From Salicibibacter cibi (lineage in GTDB: Bacteria > Bacillota > Bacilli > Bacillales > Marinococcaceae), in contig NZ_CP054706.1 of the NCBI RefSeq assembly GCF_016495865.1, positions 1,860,001-1,924,000 of the forward strand: a stretch of DNA of 64,000 nucleotides, given 5' to 3'. Of this stretch, positions 1 to 8,482 are shown piece by piece. The notes beneath the pieces were generated by a model. It made no database searches and was not told the origin of the DNA. It saw nothing but the letters and a program-made list of their open reading frames with translations. Each line of letters begins with the position of its first letter. Within the stretch, counting starts at the first letter, position 1. The position numbers were made by a program, and so were the translations under genes.

Positions 1-701
1 TGGACGGGGGTTCGGAGAGAGACGTTCGTAATCCTAATCCGGTCAGCAATGTGGAGTTGCAAAATGCTTATCCGGACATTGTCACATTACAAGGTCCCCC
101 TGAAGAAAAACAAGTAGCGTTAACTTTTGATGACGGTCCTGATGAAATAATCACTCCGGCAGTTTTAGATAAATTGGACGAATACAATGTCGAAGCAACT
201 TTTTTTCTTATCGGGGAACGTGCGGAAACTCACCCGGACATCGTTGAGCGCATCATAGACGAAGGGCATGTTATCGCCAACCATAGCTGGAATCATCCCG
301 AGTTTACAGAGATCAGCGATGAAGAAGTCGAAGAGCAAATAGACCGTACCGAAACTGTTCTAAATGACATTACCGGGCAAAAAGTCCGTATGTTCCGTCC
401 TCCTTACGGAAAACAAAATGAGAAGAACGTTCGTACCATCGGGAATTTAAATTATTCCAATATCATTTGGACACAAGATTCATTGGATTGGAAGGACTTA
501 GAAGTTGAAGAGGTGGCTGACAATATACTAAGTGATATTGATTACGGTGCCATTGTTTTACAGCATAGTGCCGGTATGGAGGACGACGAAGGATTAATAA
601 GAACGGTAGATGCCCTCGACAAAGTGATTCCGGAACTGCAAGACGATAATGTAGATTTTGTTCCCGTGGATGAACTGCTGGATGAACGTGCGTACCGGTA
701 A
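1..701 (+). CDS. Polysaccharide deacetylase (NodB domain), 5'-truncated by window edge
   Basis: Carbohydrate esterase family 4 (NodB homology) enzyme, expected to remove N- or O-acetyl groups from cell-wall glycan or chitin-like polymers outside the cell. Seen motifs in order: TFDDGPD (metal-binding Asp pair), NHSWNHP (His ligands), RPPYGK (motif 3), DSLDW (motif 4) and VLQHSA (motif 5), so the catalytic core is complete. The reading frame is open to the left edge from base 3; the GTG at 51 is probably internal and the real start with any signal peptide lies outside the window. The next gene downstream is on the other strand, so this ends its transcription unit. The exact substrate cannot be told. 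Confidence 0.85.
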   Translation, partial: DGGSERDVRNPNPVSNVELQNAYPDIVTLQGPPEEKQVALTFDDGPDEIITPAVLDKLDEYNVEATFFLIGERAETHPDIVERIIDEGHVIANHSWNHPEFTEISDEEVEEQIDRTETVLNDITGQKVRMFRPPYGKQNEKNVRTIGNLNYSNIIWTQDSLDWKDLEVEEVADNILSDIDYGAIVLQHSAGMEDDEGLIRTVDALDKVIPELQDDNVDFVPVDELLDERAYR

Positions 702-840
702 CTATATAATTGTTGGGGTGGTCAGTGTGATAATGACCTTCCCCTAGTGCTACGAACCAGAAATTTTTTCCCTATCTGTGTTGTGCAACTTTTACAAGAT
801 CCGCGAGGAACCCATAGTAGGGATTCTGCCGCGCTTATGA

Positions 841-925
841 AGACCTAATGAATGAACACGGAAGTCGTTAGGTCTTTAACCACCGGTTTTAACGCCCTAA
901 CGAGTGATGACAGAAGTCATAAGGG
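841..925. other. Two adjacent stem-loops with related loop sequence
   Basis: Hairpin 1 pairs AGACCTAATGA (841-851) with TCGTTAGGTCT (865-875), 11 pairs including one G-U. Hairpin 2 has outer arms CCCT/AGGG and an inner ATGAC-AGAA-GTCAT stem (907-920). Both contain GA.TGA..AC.GAAGTC. A third possible stem AGCC/GGCT with GGCAT/ATGCC follows to about 957. No known RNA family is recognised. Confidence 0.35.
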
Positions 926-1004
926 AGCCAACTATGGCATTTGATGCCTTAACGGCTTGAAATATCATACTTGCAAAGGCTACTGGTATATGGATTAGAT
1001 TTGG

Positions 1005-1215
1005 TTTATCCCTCTCTTCGCAGGCTTCCCTTCGTTTGAAGGATTGGATCGTTGCTCTTGTCCCTCTCGGTGCAACTTTTCATTCCGTTTGAGGGACTAG
1101 ATCAGAGAAGTATTTCCTCTCTCCTCTTCTTGAGGGAATAAATTAGGGATGTAATCCCTCTCGAACCAGTTATCCCTCTGTTTGAGGGACTCACCTGTAG
1201 TCCCTGTGCTACAAT
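1005..1215. repeat. GAGGGA/TCCCTC palindromic repeat cluster, copy A
   Basis: The stretch alternates TCCCTC and TTTGAGGGA blocks, so each unit can form a short hairpin. It shares long imperfect blocks with 36360-36510, including CCTCTCGAACCAG, GGATTGGATC/GAATGGATC and CTTGTCC followed by TTTTC.TTCCGTTTGAGG. The two loci are 35 kb apart, so this is a dispersed repeat family. Function unknown. Confidence 0.6.
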
Positions 1216-1355
1216 TTGTTTGATCATTATCGTTCTTTGCTTTTTTGGTACTCATTAGCCTTATTGTGCTTCACTCTCCCTTGATGAGCAGTTTTTATTT
1301 TTAATAATAATTACGGTACGTGAAATTTTAAAGTCGTTTCCTCTCTTCCCTTAAA

Positions 1356-1375
1356 AACCGCCCCTCAGGGCGGCG
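1356..1375 (-). terminator. Rho-independent terminator of the catalase gene
   Basis: On the minus strand CCGCCCTGAGGGGCGG forms a GC-rich hairpin followed by TTTTTAAG, about 10 bases past the last catalase codon. Confidence 0.75.
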
Positions 1376-1384
1376 GCTCAGTTC

Positions 1385-3030
1385 TTAATACGGATCGGAT
1401 ACATCTCCCATGCGTTCAGCATTCAATACTGCCTCTTCTTGTTTCTCATTCTCTGATGTTTGTACTTTCTCGATGCCTTCTTTTAGGCGTCGGCCATATT
1501 CCGGATCCGCTTCTGACATATGGTGGATCATTTGCTTTTGGACGGCTTCATCCGCGTCGGAGAGCGCATTTGAAAGATTCGAAATCAAGTCGGCTTTTTC
1601 CCGTTCATTAAATCGTCTCCACGTTTCGCCGGCTTGGGTGAAATGCGCTTTACGATCGATCGCCTCTTTTTTAACCTCTCCGCTCACATGCGGTTCGTGC
1701 GGTTCCCTTTTTTGTACCGCTTCTTTTAATCCCCCACTATCGAAGGCTCATAATTGATATGAGGGTCACTTCCGGGAGGGTTATCGACGTGATACGTCAT
1801 TTGCCCATCCCGTTGATTCGTCCCGAGACGCTTTTTCGGTGCATTGATCGGCAGCTGCAAATAGTTAGGGCCGACCCGGTAACGCTGGGTGTCCGAATAT
1901 GAAAACGTACGACCTTGAAGCATCTTGTCATCGGAGAAATCAAGCCCGTCAACAAGGACCCCCGTCCCAAAAGACGACTGCTCTACCTCGGCAAAATAAT
2001 TTTCCGGATTTTTATTTAACGTCATTTTCCCTACTTTATGCCAGGGGAATTGATCTTTGTACCAAAGCTTCGTGTCATCAAGAGGATCAAAATCAAGCTC
2101 AGTATGTTCCCCGTCCTCCATAACCTGGACGTACAGCTCCCATTCCGGATAATCGCCATTTTCAATCGCTTCATATAGATCTTGTGTCGCGTGATTAAAG
2201 TTTAATCCTTGAATATGGTCCGCTTCTTCTTGCGTTAGGTTTTTGATGCCTTGCACCGGCTCCCAATGGTATTTGACCAACACCGCTTTCCCTTCATCAT
2301 TAACCCATTTATATGTGTTTACACCGGACCCTTGCATATACCGGTAATTGGCTGGAATCCCCCATGGTGAGAACAAAAACGTGATCATATGGGTAGACTC
2401 GGGAGAGCTTGCCATAAAATCAAAGATCCTTCTTGGATCTTGGCGATTGGTGACCGGATCGGGCTTCAACGAGTGTATGACATCCGGAAACTTGATCGCG
2501 TCACGGATGAAAAAAATCTTTAAATTGTTGCCGACCAAATCCCAATTTCCGTCTTCCGTGTAAAATTTGACGGCAAACCCACGCGGGTCCCGTTGTGTTT
2601 CCGGGGAATGATTTCCGTGTATCACGGTAGAGAAGCGGACAAAAACCGGTGTTTCAACCTCCGTATTCGTAAACACCTTCGCTCTCGTGTACTTGGAAAT
2701 CGGGTCATCGCCCACTTTTCCATAGGATTGAAAATAACCATGGGCGCCGGCACCGCGAGCATGAACGACCCGTTCAGGGATCCGCTCGCGATCAAAATGG
2801 CTCATTTTTTCAAGAAACTCATAGTTTTCAAGTGTTGTAGGACCACGATTGCCGACGGTTGTCATATTTTGATTATCCGTGATCGGATGGCCCTGTCGGT
2901 CCGTGAGCGTATCTTCTTTCTCATTTTCCGCTTTACGCTTGTCCAACGCATCCCCCTCCCCGGATACATTTACTCCATAGGAAGGTTTTTTATATTCGTC
3001 TTGCACGATTGCCTTCTCTCCTTTCAACAT
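1385..3030 (-). pseudogene. Heme catalase, split by a one-base frameshift
   Basis: Monofunctional heme catalase (2 H2O2 to O2 and water). The N-terminal frame (1726-3030) has the distal His motif [11 protein letters not shown], the [11 protein letters not shown] segment and the heme-ligand region [14 protein letters not shown]. It ends at EPSIVGD-stop. The missing C-terminal part (VSGEVKKEAIDRKAHFTQ onward) continues in another frame at 1385-1725. Restoring one G in the minus-strand GGGGG run (1731-1735) gives [18 protein letters not shown] and one protein of about 548 residues, close in length to KatX-type catalases. A strong AAAGGAGAG precedes an in-frame GTG at 3006, which may be the true start. 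The break is either a real mutation or a homopolymer sequencing error; the rest looks intact. Confidence 0.85.
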
Positions 3031-3115
3031 GCCATAATTCCCCCGTAGTGTCTCCCGAAACGTTGATCCGTATGCATGAAAAAGTCATAAGCCGAGCGCC
3101 TCGTCTTATGCCTGC

Positions 3116-3883
3116 TTATTTTTTCATTTCAACCAACTGCATATGTTTGTTAAAAAAGAAACGATAAAAAACAATGGTCGCAATCATCGCAGCCAATGAC
3201 ACGGATGTAAAAATGCTCAGGGAAATGACAATCTGATAACGAATCGCTTCAATGGGCGGTACACCGCCTAAAATAAGCCCAGTCATCATCCCGGGCAATT
3301 GTACGAGTCCGACGGTTTTTAATCCATCGACATTCGGGATCATCGCGGCCTTAACGATTTTTCGGATGAGAATTGTAGAGGCTTGTTTCGGACTAGCTCC
3401 CAACGCCAAAGCAGCGACAAGCTTCCCTTTTGACTGTTGAAACTCGCTTTGCATGCGTTCGAGCGCCAGACCTATGGCCACCATGCTATTGCCGATCACC
3501 ATCCCGCTCATTGGGATGACCTGATCAGGCTCAAAAGAAATCATGTCAAATCCGAGCCACATGGCAAGGATAAGCAGGGCCACACCGACAATGATCGTGA
3601 AAATAATTAAGCGAACAAAAGGCAGTCCCGCCCCTTTTTTACTCGCGTGAAAGGAAGCCACGGCAATCATAATCGAGAGCATGATCGTAATCCCGATCGC
3701 CGGCGGCAGTGAAAATAAATACGTTAACACATAGCCGATGATAAATAATTGCACGATGCCGCGAAAAGACGACCAAATGATGGATTTGCTTAAGCCAAGG
3801 GCATAAAAATAAGACAAAGAAACAGGAATGAGAACAAAAAATATAAGAAAAAACATGGATACATTCGAAATTTCAGGGGCCAT
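3116..3883 (-). CDS. fetB: ABC transporter permease FetB (UPF0014)
   Basis: Membrane component of a FetAB-type transporter, the family linked in E. coli to iron export under oxidative stress. The 255-residue protein has seven or so hydrophobic segments and the UPF0014 landmarks RGIVQLFIIGYVL, MVIGNSMVAIGLALERM and LALGASPKQA. Its start lies 3 bases after the fetA stop, and its Shine-Dalgarno AAAGGAG overlaps the last fetA codons, so the pair is translationally coupled. Location next to a catalase gene fits a peroxide and iron stress setting, but that link is inference. Confidence 0.85.
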   Translation of the reverse strand: MAPEISNVSMFFLIFFVLIPVSLSYFYALGLSKSIIWSSFRGIVQLFIIGYVLTYLFSLPPAIGITIMLSIMIAVASFHASKKGAGLPFVRLIIFTIIVGVALLILAMWLGFDMISFEPDQVIPMSGMVIGNSMVAIGLALERMQSEFQQSKGKLVAALALGASPKQASTILIRKIVKAAMIPNVDGLKTVGLVQLPGMMTGLILGGVPPIEAIRYQIVISLSIFTSVSLAAMIATIVFYRFFFNKHMQLVEMKK

Positions 3884-3886
3884 TGG

Positions 3887-4591
3887 TCACTCCTTTAGAA
3901 AATACTTAAGTTGTTCTGTTTGTGGATTTGTAAATAGACCCTCCGTCGGTCCCGTCTCCACGATTTTACCATTTTCCATAAAGATCGTTCTGTCCCCGAG
4001 TCGCCTTGCCTGCTTCACGTCATGGGTCACCATCATAATCGCTTCAACATTTATGGATAAAATTTCCAATAGAAAAGCTTCAATAAGTTCCTCGTTTTTT
4101 AAATCAACGGCACTCGTTACCTCATCAAGAAGCAAGACATCCGGTCGATTGGCAAGGGTGCGAGCAAATGCGACGCGTTGTTGTTCCCCACCGGAGAGTG
4201 TTTCCACATCACGATGCAAATAGGAAGCAGGAAGTTGCACATGCTCCAATAGTTCTTCTCCCATGTTTTCTTCCCATTCTTGAAACAGTTTCGGCCCAAA
4301 AGCCAGATTATCGGCGACGGTCCCTTTGAAAAGGGAAGAGGATTGCAATACCATTCCTATTGATTTCCTTAGTTTTGGGATTTCGTAATCTCTTACATCC
4401 CTTCCCCTAAAGGAAATCATCCCTTTATCCGGATCAGCCAAACGATTAAGAAGCATAAGCAAGCTGCTTTTCCCGGCCCCGGACCCTCCGATCAATGTAA
4501 TGATTTCGCCTTTCTTCACTTGCAAGGAAATATTTTGAAGGATAGGAGTATGTACATCTTCCATTTGAATCATCGTTTCCGTTTCATCCAT
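3887..4591 (-). CDS. fetA: ABC transporter ATPase FetA
   Basis: ATP-binding partner of FetB. Walker A is GGSGAGKSS (about residue 36), Q-loop LQSSSLF, signature LSGGEQQR, Walker B VLLLDEVTSAVD and switch His in VTHDVKQAR. The 234-residue length is normal for a stand-alone ABC subunit. It is the first gene of a two-gene operon with fetB. The 130 bases upstream are shared with the divergent acyl-CoA ligase gene and should hold both promoters. Confidence 0.85.
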   Translation of the reverse strand: MDETETMIQMEDVHTPILQNISLQVKKGEIITLIGGSGAGKSSLLMLLNRLADPDKGMISFRGRDVRDYEIPKLRKSIGMVLQSSSLFKGTVADNLAFGPKLFQEWEENMGEELLEHVQLPASYLHRDVETLSGGEQQRVAFARTLANRPDVLLLDEVTSAVDLKNEELIEAFLLEILSINVEAIMMVTHDVKQARRLGDRTIFMENGKIVETGPTEGLFTNPQTEQLKYFLKE

Positions 4592-4735
4592 AAGCGTTCA
4601 CCTCAAATAACAGCATACTCATTATTCTAGCGTTTTATTAGCCGGAAGAAAACCTTCCGGAATCTATAAACTATTGCTCATCTTATTTTTCTAAATTAAA
4701 CTAATGATAGACTTATAGCTATGAGGAGGGGTTCC

Positions 4736-6322
4736 ATGAAAACAAAAGCAAATGAAGAATTGGACAAAACATTGGCTCGTGCTAGACGCCAAACACTCGG
4801 GGATTTATTAGCCAGAACTCGAGAACGAATGCCGGACAAACTCGCCATCATTTATGGAGAAAAAGAACTGAATTACGCCGAATTGGATGATATCGTAAAC
4901 CAGACGGCTCGCGCATTCATTTCTAACGGCATGCGTAAAGGCGATATGATTAGCGTCATGTCCAAAAACAGCCTTGATTTTGTCGTCGTAACATTTGCCT
5001 TGGCACGTATCGGAGCAGTGATGATTCCCATCAATTATATGCTCTCCACCGATGATGTGCGGTATATTTTAGAACACGCCGAAGTGAATGGAATGATTGC
5101 TTCTGCCGAATATACCCATGTCTTGGATCCATCTGCCGAAAGACTGGAGATCAACCATCGTTATTTAATGGATACAGATGAAATGGAGGGCTTAAACGAC
5201 GGATGGGTACCATTAGCACACGCGCGTGTCGGAAAGACGAAATATTTTGTTGACGCAGAGATCGATGATGATGACCTTGCCCACGTGCTCTATACGAGCG
5301 GAACCGAGTCTAAACCAAAAGGGGTTATGCTTTCCCATAAAAGCATTATTAGCGAATATGTGAGCTGTATTGTTGATGGCAATATAGAACCAACAGACAT
5401 ATCGATTCAAGCGATGCCGCTCTACCACTGTGCCCAACTCCACGTCTTTCTCGGTCCCAGCATATATGTAGGCGCCACCTGTATCATTCTGGAAGCAGCA
5501 AAACCGGATCTAATTCTGGAGTCGATTGAAAACAAAGGAGCAAGTCAACTGTTTTGCCCGCCAACTGCGTGGATCGGACTACTAAGATCGCCTGATTTTG
5601 ATCACCGCGATTTGTCTTCTTTGGAAAAATGCTATTATGGTGCGGCAATTATGCCCCGCGAAGTTTTGAAAGAACTCTCCGAACGTTTACCGAACGCCCG
5701 CTTTTGGAACTTTTATGGACAAACGGAAGTTTCTCCGCTCGCCACCGCTTTACAACCCGAGGATCAATTGCGAAAGCTCGGCTCGGCAGGTGTGCCCGCT
5801 TTAAACGTACAGACGAAAGTCGTCGATGATAAGGATGAAGAAGTTTCCCGCGGAGAAATCGGTGAAATTGTTCATCGTACGCCTCATGCCATGAAAGGCT
5901 ATCTGCACGATCCCGGAAAAACAGCAGAAGCCTTCCGCAATGGCTGGTTCCACAGCGGTGATCTGGGCGTTATGGACGAGGAAGGGTATGTCACGATCGT
6001 CGACCGCAAAAAAGATATGATCAATACAGGCGGAGTGAACGTATCCAGCCGCGAAATTGAAGAAGCGATTTATGAAATGGATAACGTATCGGAAGTTGCT
6101 GTTGTCAGCGTACCGGACCCCTATTGGATCGAAGCGGTGATGGCCATTGTCGTTCCAAAACCGAATGTTCCATTGGAAAAAGAAGAAGTAATCGAATTTT
6201 GCCGAGAAACGTTAGCTAAATATAAAGTGCCTAAATTTGTGGAGGTAACCGATGAATTACCGAAAAATCCTAGCGGCAAAATTCTCAAACGCGACCTTCG
6301 CGATCGATATCAGGAGACGTGA
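4736..6322 (+). CDS. AMP-dependent acyl-CoA synthetase/ligase
   Basis: ANL-superfamily enzyme that activates a carboxylic acid with ATP to an acyl-adenylate and then forms the CoA thioester; a fatty or related acid is the likely substrate. Seen motifs: P-loop YTSGTESKPKGVMLSH, FYGQTEVSP (A5), HSGDLG with DRKKDMINTGG (A8 hinge) and the C-terminal catalytic Lys in PSGKILKRDL. The ATG at 4736 is chosen because GAGGAGGGG sits 4 bases before it and overlaps the earlier in-frame ATG at 4721. It is a single-gene unit divergent from fetAB. Substrate chain length cannot be read from sequence. Confidence 0.85.
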   Translation: MKTKANEELDKTLARARRQTLGDLLARTRERMPDKLAIIYGEKELNYAELDDIVNQTARAFISNGMRKGDMISVMSKNSLDFVVVTFALARIGAVMIPINYMLSTDDVRYILEHAEVNGMIASAEYTHVLDPSAERLEINHRYLMDTDEMEGLNDGWVPLAHARVGKTKYFVDAEIDDDDLAHVLYTSGTESKPKGVMLSHKSIISEYVSCIVDGNIEPTDISIQAMPLYHCAQLHVFLGPSIYVGATCIILEAAKPDLILESIENKGASQLFCPPTAWIGLLRSPDFDHRDLSSLEKCYYGAAIMPREVLKELSERLPNARFWNFYGQTEVSPLATALQPEDQLRKLGSAGVPALNVQTKVVDDKDEEVSRGEIGEIVHRTPHAMKGYLHDPGKTAEAFRNGWFHSGDLGVMDEEGYVTIVDRKKDMINTGGVNVSSREIEEAIYEMDNVSEVAVVSVPDPYWIEAVMAIVVPKPNVPLEKEEVIEFCRETLAKYKVPKFVEVTDELPKNPSGKILKRDLRDRYQET

Positions 6323-6343
6323 TCGTTAACTTTTTTTCATAGC

Positions 6344-6387
6344 ATGACACCACACATTGACATTTCATCCTAATATGTGGTGTCATT
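6344..6387. terminator. Hairpin between acyl-CoA ligase and azlD ends
   Basis: ATGACACCACACATT and AATATGTGGTGTCAT pair over 14 of 15 bases. It lies between two convergent genes but has no U-tract on either downstream side, so it is a weak or Rho-assisted terminator at best. Confidence 0.45.
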
Positions 6388-6499
6388 CACTCCCATACGG
6401 AAAAACGCTGATTGATGGTATCATATAGATCCATTTTTCTTTTTGGTAAAGCCAAGGACTTCAAATTGCAACCAAATAGGAAGCACGCCCCCCTTCCCA

Positions 6500-6799
6500 T
6501 TAAAACCTCTGAATAATAAACGCTGTCGCGATCGCCGCAATAATCACGATCATAATATGGCCTCTGAAATAGGCAATCACAGCTGCCACAAGTCCGCCGA
6601 TGATTCCAACGATCGGCGCGCCCGGTTCAACCGTAAATATTCCCGGTACGATTAAAGCACCGAGCGCCGCGTAAGGAATTGCCTTTAACCACTTGTTCAC
6701 CCACCCGGGAAATTGTAGGTGATCCATAATAAATACCGGCAACACTCTCGGCAGATAAGTAACAATCGCCATTGCGATAATGATGAGCGTTAACGTCAT
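6500..6799 (-). CDS. azlD: AzlD-family branched-chain amino acid transport subunit
   Basis: Small 99-residue membrane protein with four predicted hydrophobic segments and the family pattern YLPRVLPVFIMDH. AzlD proteins act with AzlC to export branched-chain amino acids. Its start overlaps the azlC stop by 4 bases (ATGA type), so the two are translationally coupled. The substrate is inferred from the family, not shown by sequence. Confidence 0.8.
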   Translation of the reverse strand: MTLTLIIIAMAIVTYLPRVLPVFIMDHLQFPGWVNKWLKAIPYAALGALIVPGIFTVEPGAPIVGIIGGLVAAVIAYFRGHIMIVIIAAIATAFIIQRF

Positions 6800-7533
6800 T
6801 TTTCCTCCTCCTCAAGCACCCACACCCCTATCAAACTTCCGAACACAGTTGCAAGCACAATCGCCCAACCCTCCGATAGATAAATCGAAAAAAACCAGGA
6901 AAGACCGGCACTTCCGGCTGCGATGATCCCTATTTTCCAGTAAGCGCGAATGGCCGGAACAAGCAATCCGATAAATAGCGCGTAAAGAGCAATCCCCATG
7001 CTGTCGCTTAACGCTTCCGGCACGATGTTGCCAATAAAAGCGCCAATCCCTGTGCCAATGACCCACATCCCAAATGCACCCGAAAAAATGCCTAAATAAA
7101 TGGCAGCAGACGGCTGACTACCTAATTCTTTTTGTCTAAGGGAGGCGAGGGCGAAACTTTCGTCCGTTATCCCTTGGGCAAGTAACGTCTGCCATCGTTT
7201 CGGAATGTGCTGCAAGTTGCTGAACAAAGAAATACTCATAACAAAGTGACGCACATTTAAAATAAACGTTGCCAGTACAATCTCGAGGCCAGCCGTTCCA
7301 ATCGCTAACATATTCAGCGCCATAAATTGACTGGCTCCGGCGTAAACGGTCATTGACATCAATAATGCATGAAAAAACGAAATTCCCGTTTGCACCGCGA
7401 GTACACCAAAAGAAATCGCGATTGGTAAGTATCCGAGAATGACCGGGACAGCAAGTTTTAATCCATGCCAATAATCTTCCGAATATGTAGGGGGATGTAT
7501 TTCCTTTAGCTGTTCTTCTCTCATTGCTGTCAT
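6796..7533 (-). CDS. azlC: AzlC-family permease
   Basis: Main membrane subunit of an AzlCD-type exporter (YgaZ family), 245 residues. It has the family region GYLPIAISFGVLAVQTG, the MSMTVYAGASQFMAL motif and NVRHFVMS. It begins on the ATGA that ends the regulator gene; a second in-frame ATG lies 9 bases downstream. The order regulator, azlC, azlD is typical of small amino-acid efflux operons and suggests direct control by the upstream regulator. Confidence 0.82.
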   Translation of the reverse strand: MTAMREEQLKEIHPPTYSEDYWHGLKLAVPVILGYLPIAISFGVLAVQTGISFFHALLMSMTVYAGASQFMALNMLAIGTAGLEIVLATFILNVRHFVMSISLFSNLQHIPKRWQTLLAQGITDESFALASLRQKELGSQPSAAIYLGIFSGAFGMWVIGTGIGAFIGNIVPEALSDSMGIALYALFIGLLVPAIRAYWKIGIIAAGSAGLSWFFSIYLSEGWAIVLATVFGSLIGVWVLEEEEK

Positions 7534-8096
7534 CCTTCGTCCGCATAATACATAATCACTTGCAAAACCGTCTCTATATTGGAACGATTTTCATATTGGT
7601 GGGGAACATTTCCCGAAAATTGAATGCTTTTTTTCTCATCCAGCGTGTATGTCTTATCGTGAATGGTTATTTCAAACTCCCCAGCCTTCACGGTAATGTA
7701 TTCGCGCACCCCCTCAGGATGAGGCAAAGAGTCATAATTAGCGCCCGGTCGCAAAATCATCGTATACACTTCAAAATGAGTCTCGGGATCAAATGGAAAA
7801 ATAAGGTACAGACGGCAACGACCGTTGTCTTCTTCCAAATCGGGGGTTTTCTTTTGTTCCGCAACGGTGACGACTTCTACTTCTTGTTTAATTAAAGAAG
7901 AAAACGACATATTTAGCCCGGTGGCAATCCGCCACACCGTCGTGATCGTCGGGTGAGTCTCCCCTTTTTCGATTCGGTAAAGCATTCCTTTGCTAACACC
8001 GGTACGTTCGGCCATTTGATCAAACGTCCATCCTTTTCTTTTTCTGATTCGTTGCAAATTTTGCCCTACCCGCTCGTGTATGTCGATGAACCTCAC
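7530..8096 (-). CDS. XRE-family regulator with C-terminal cupin domain
   Basis: 188-residue transcription factor: an N-terminal helix-turn-helix (LQRIRKRKGWTFDQMAERTGVSKGMLYRIE pattern, about residues 13-45) and a C-terminal cupin sensor (HPEGVREYITVKAG, FSGNVPHQYEN). Members usually bind DNA as dimers and sense a small ligand in the cupin barrel. It heads the azlCD operon, so amino-acid-dependent control of export is the likely role. The start is uncertain: the GTG used here is almost touching its AAAAGGGG Shine-Dalgarno. Confidence 0.8.
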   Translation of the reverse strand: MRFIDIHERVGQNLQRIRKRKGWTFDQMAERTGVSKGMLYRIEKGETHPTITTVWRIATGLNMSFSSLIKQEVEVVTVAEQKKTPDLEEDNGRCRLYLIFPFDPETHFEVYTMILRPGANYDSLPHPEGVREYITVKAGEFEITIHDKTYTLDEKKSIQFSGNVPHQYENRSNIETVLQVIMYYADEG

Positions 8097-8140
8097 CCCT
8101 TTTATTCCTTATAGTAAATAATAACATACTATATTAAACG

Positions 8141-8182
8141 AAAAAAGGAAGACAAACGTTTTTTAATGGTTTTGTCTTCCTT
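8141..8182 (-). terminator. Rho-independent terminator downstream of dsdA
   Basis: AAGGAAGACAAA and TTTGTCTTCCTT pair perfectly over 12 bases; on the minus strand the stem runs straight into TTTTTT. A family-1 MITE now lies between it and the dsdA stop codon, so it probably was the native dsdA terminator. Confidence 0.7.
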
Positions 8183-8187
8183 AATTA

Positions 8188-8473
8188 GGGACTGCTGAAT
8201 AGCGGAAAAAGACTGGCACATAAGCATTTTCCGTTGCTGTTGTCGAAGCTGGATGCAAGGAAATCCATCCTATAAACAAAAAAACCCTTGCACTTCTGGC
8301 AACGTACGGAGGGACGGTGCTGCAATGGCGAGCCTCCAGCGGAAAAACGGACGCGTCAAGCCCCCGCAGCGCCGGTTTTGCGCGAGGAGGATTGACCGTT
8401 CGTCCGCGGAAAGCGAAGCCATGGAAGCGGCATCCCGGCTGCAGCTGATAGCTGCAAGTTGTTCAGCATTCCC
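8188..8473 (-). mobile_element. Family-1 MITE, copy 1
   Basis: 286-bp non-coding element with ends GGGACTGCTGAA and TTCAGCATTCCC. It is flanked by TAATTA on both sides (8182-8187 and 8474-8479), a 6-bp target duplication. Orientation is opposite to the other five copies. The inner part has a long imperfect hairpin built on GTCAAGCC/GGCTTGAC with CGGACG/CGTCCG outside. The insertion point is 3 bases after the dsdA stop codon. Confidence 0.85.
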
Positions 8474-8482
8474 TAATTATTA

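Larger units (their letters stand above)
702..1384. other. Gene-free interval rich in stem-loops and repeats
   Basis: No coding sequence is supported here. It holds a cluster of hairpins at about 841-925, a run of GAGGGA/TCCCTC palindromes at about 1005-1215 and the catalase terminator at 1356-1375, each listed separately. The rest shows nothing recognisable. Confidence 0.6.

Noticed and set aside
2593..3048. 151-residue plus-strand ORF inside the catalase gene
   Set aside because: Shadow of the catalase coding strand.
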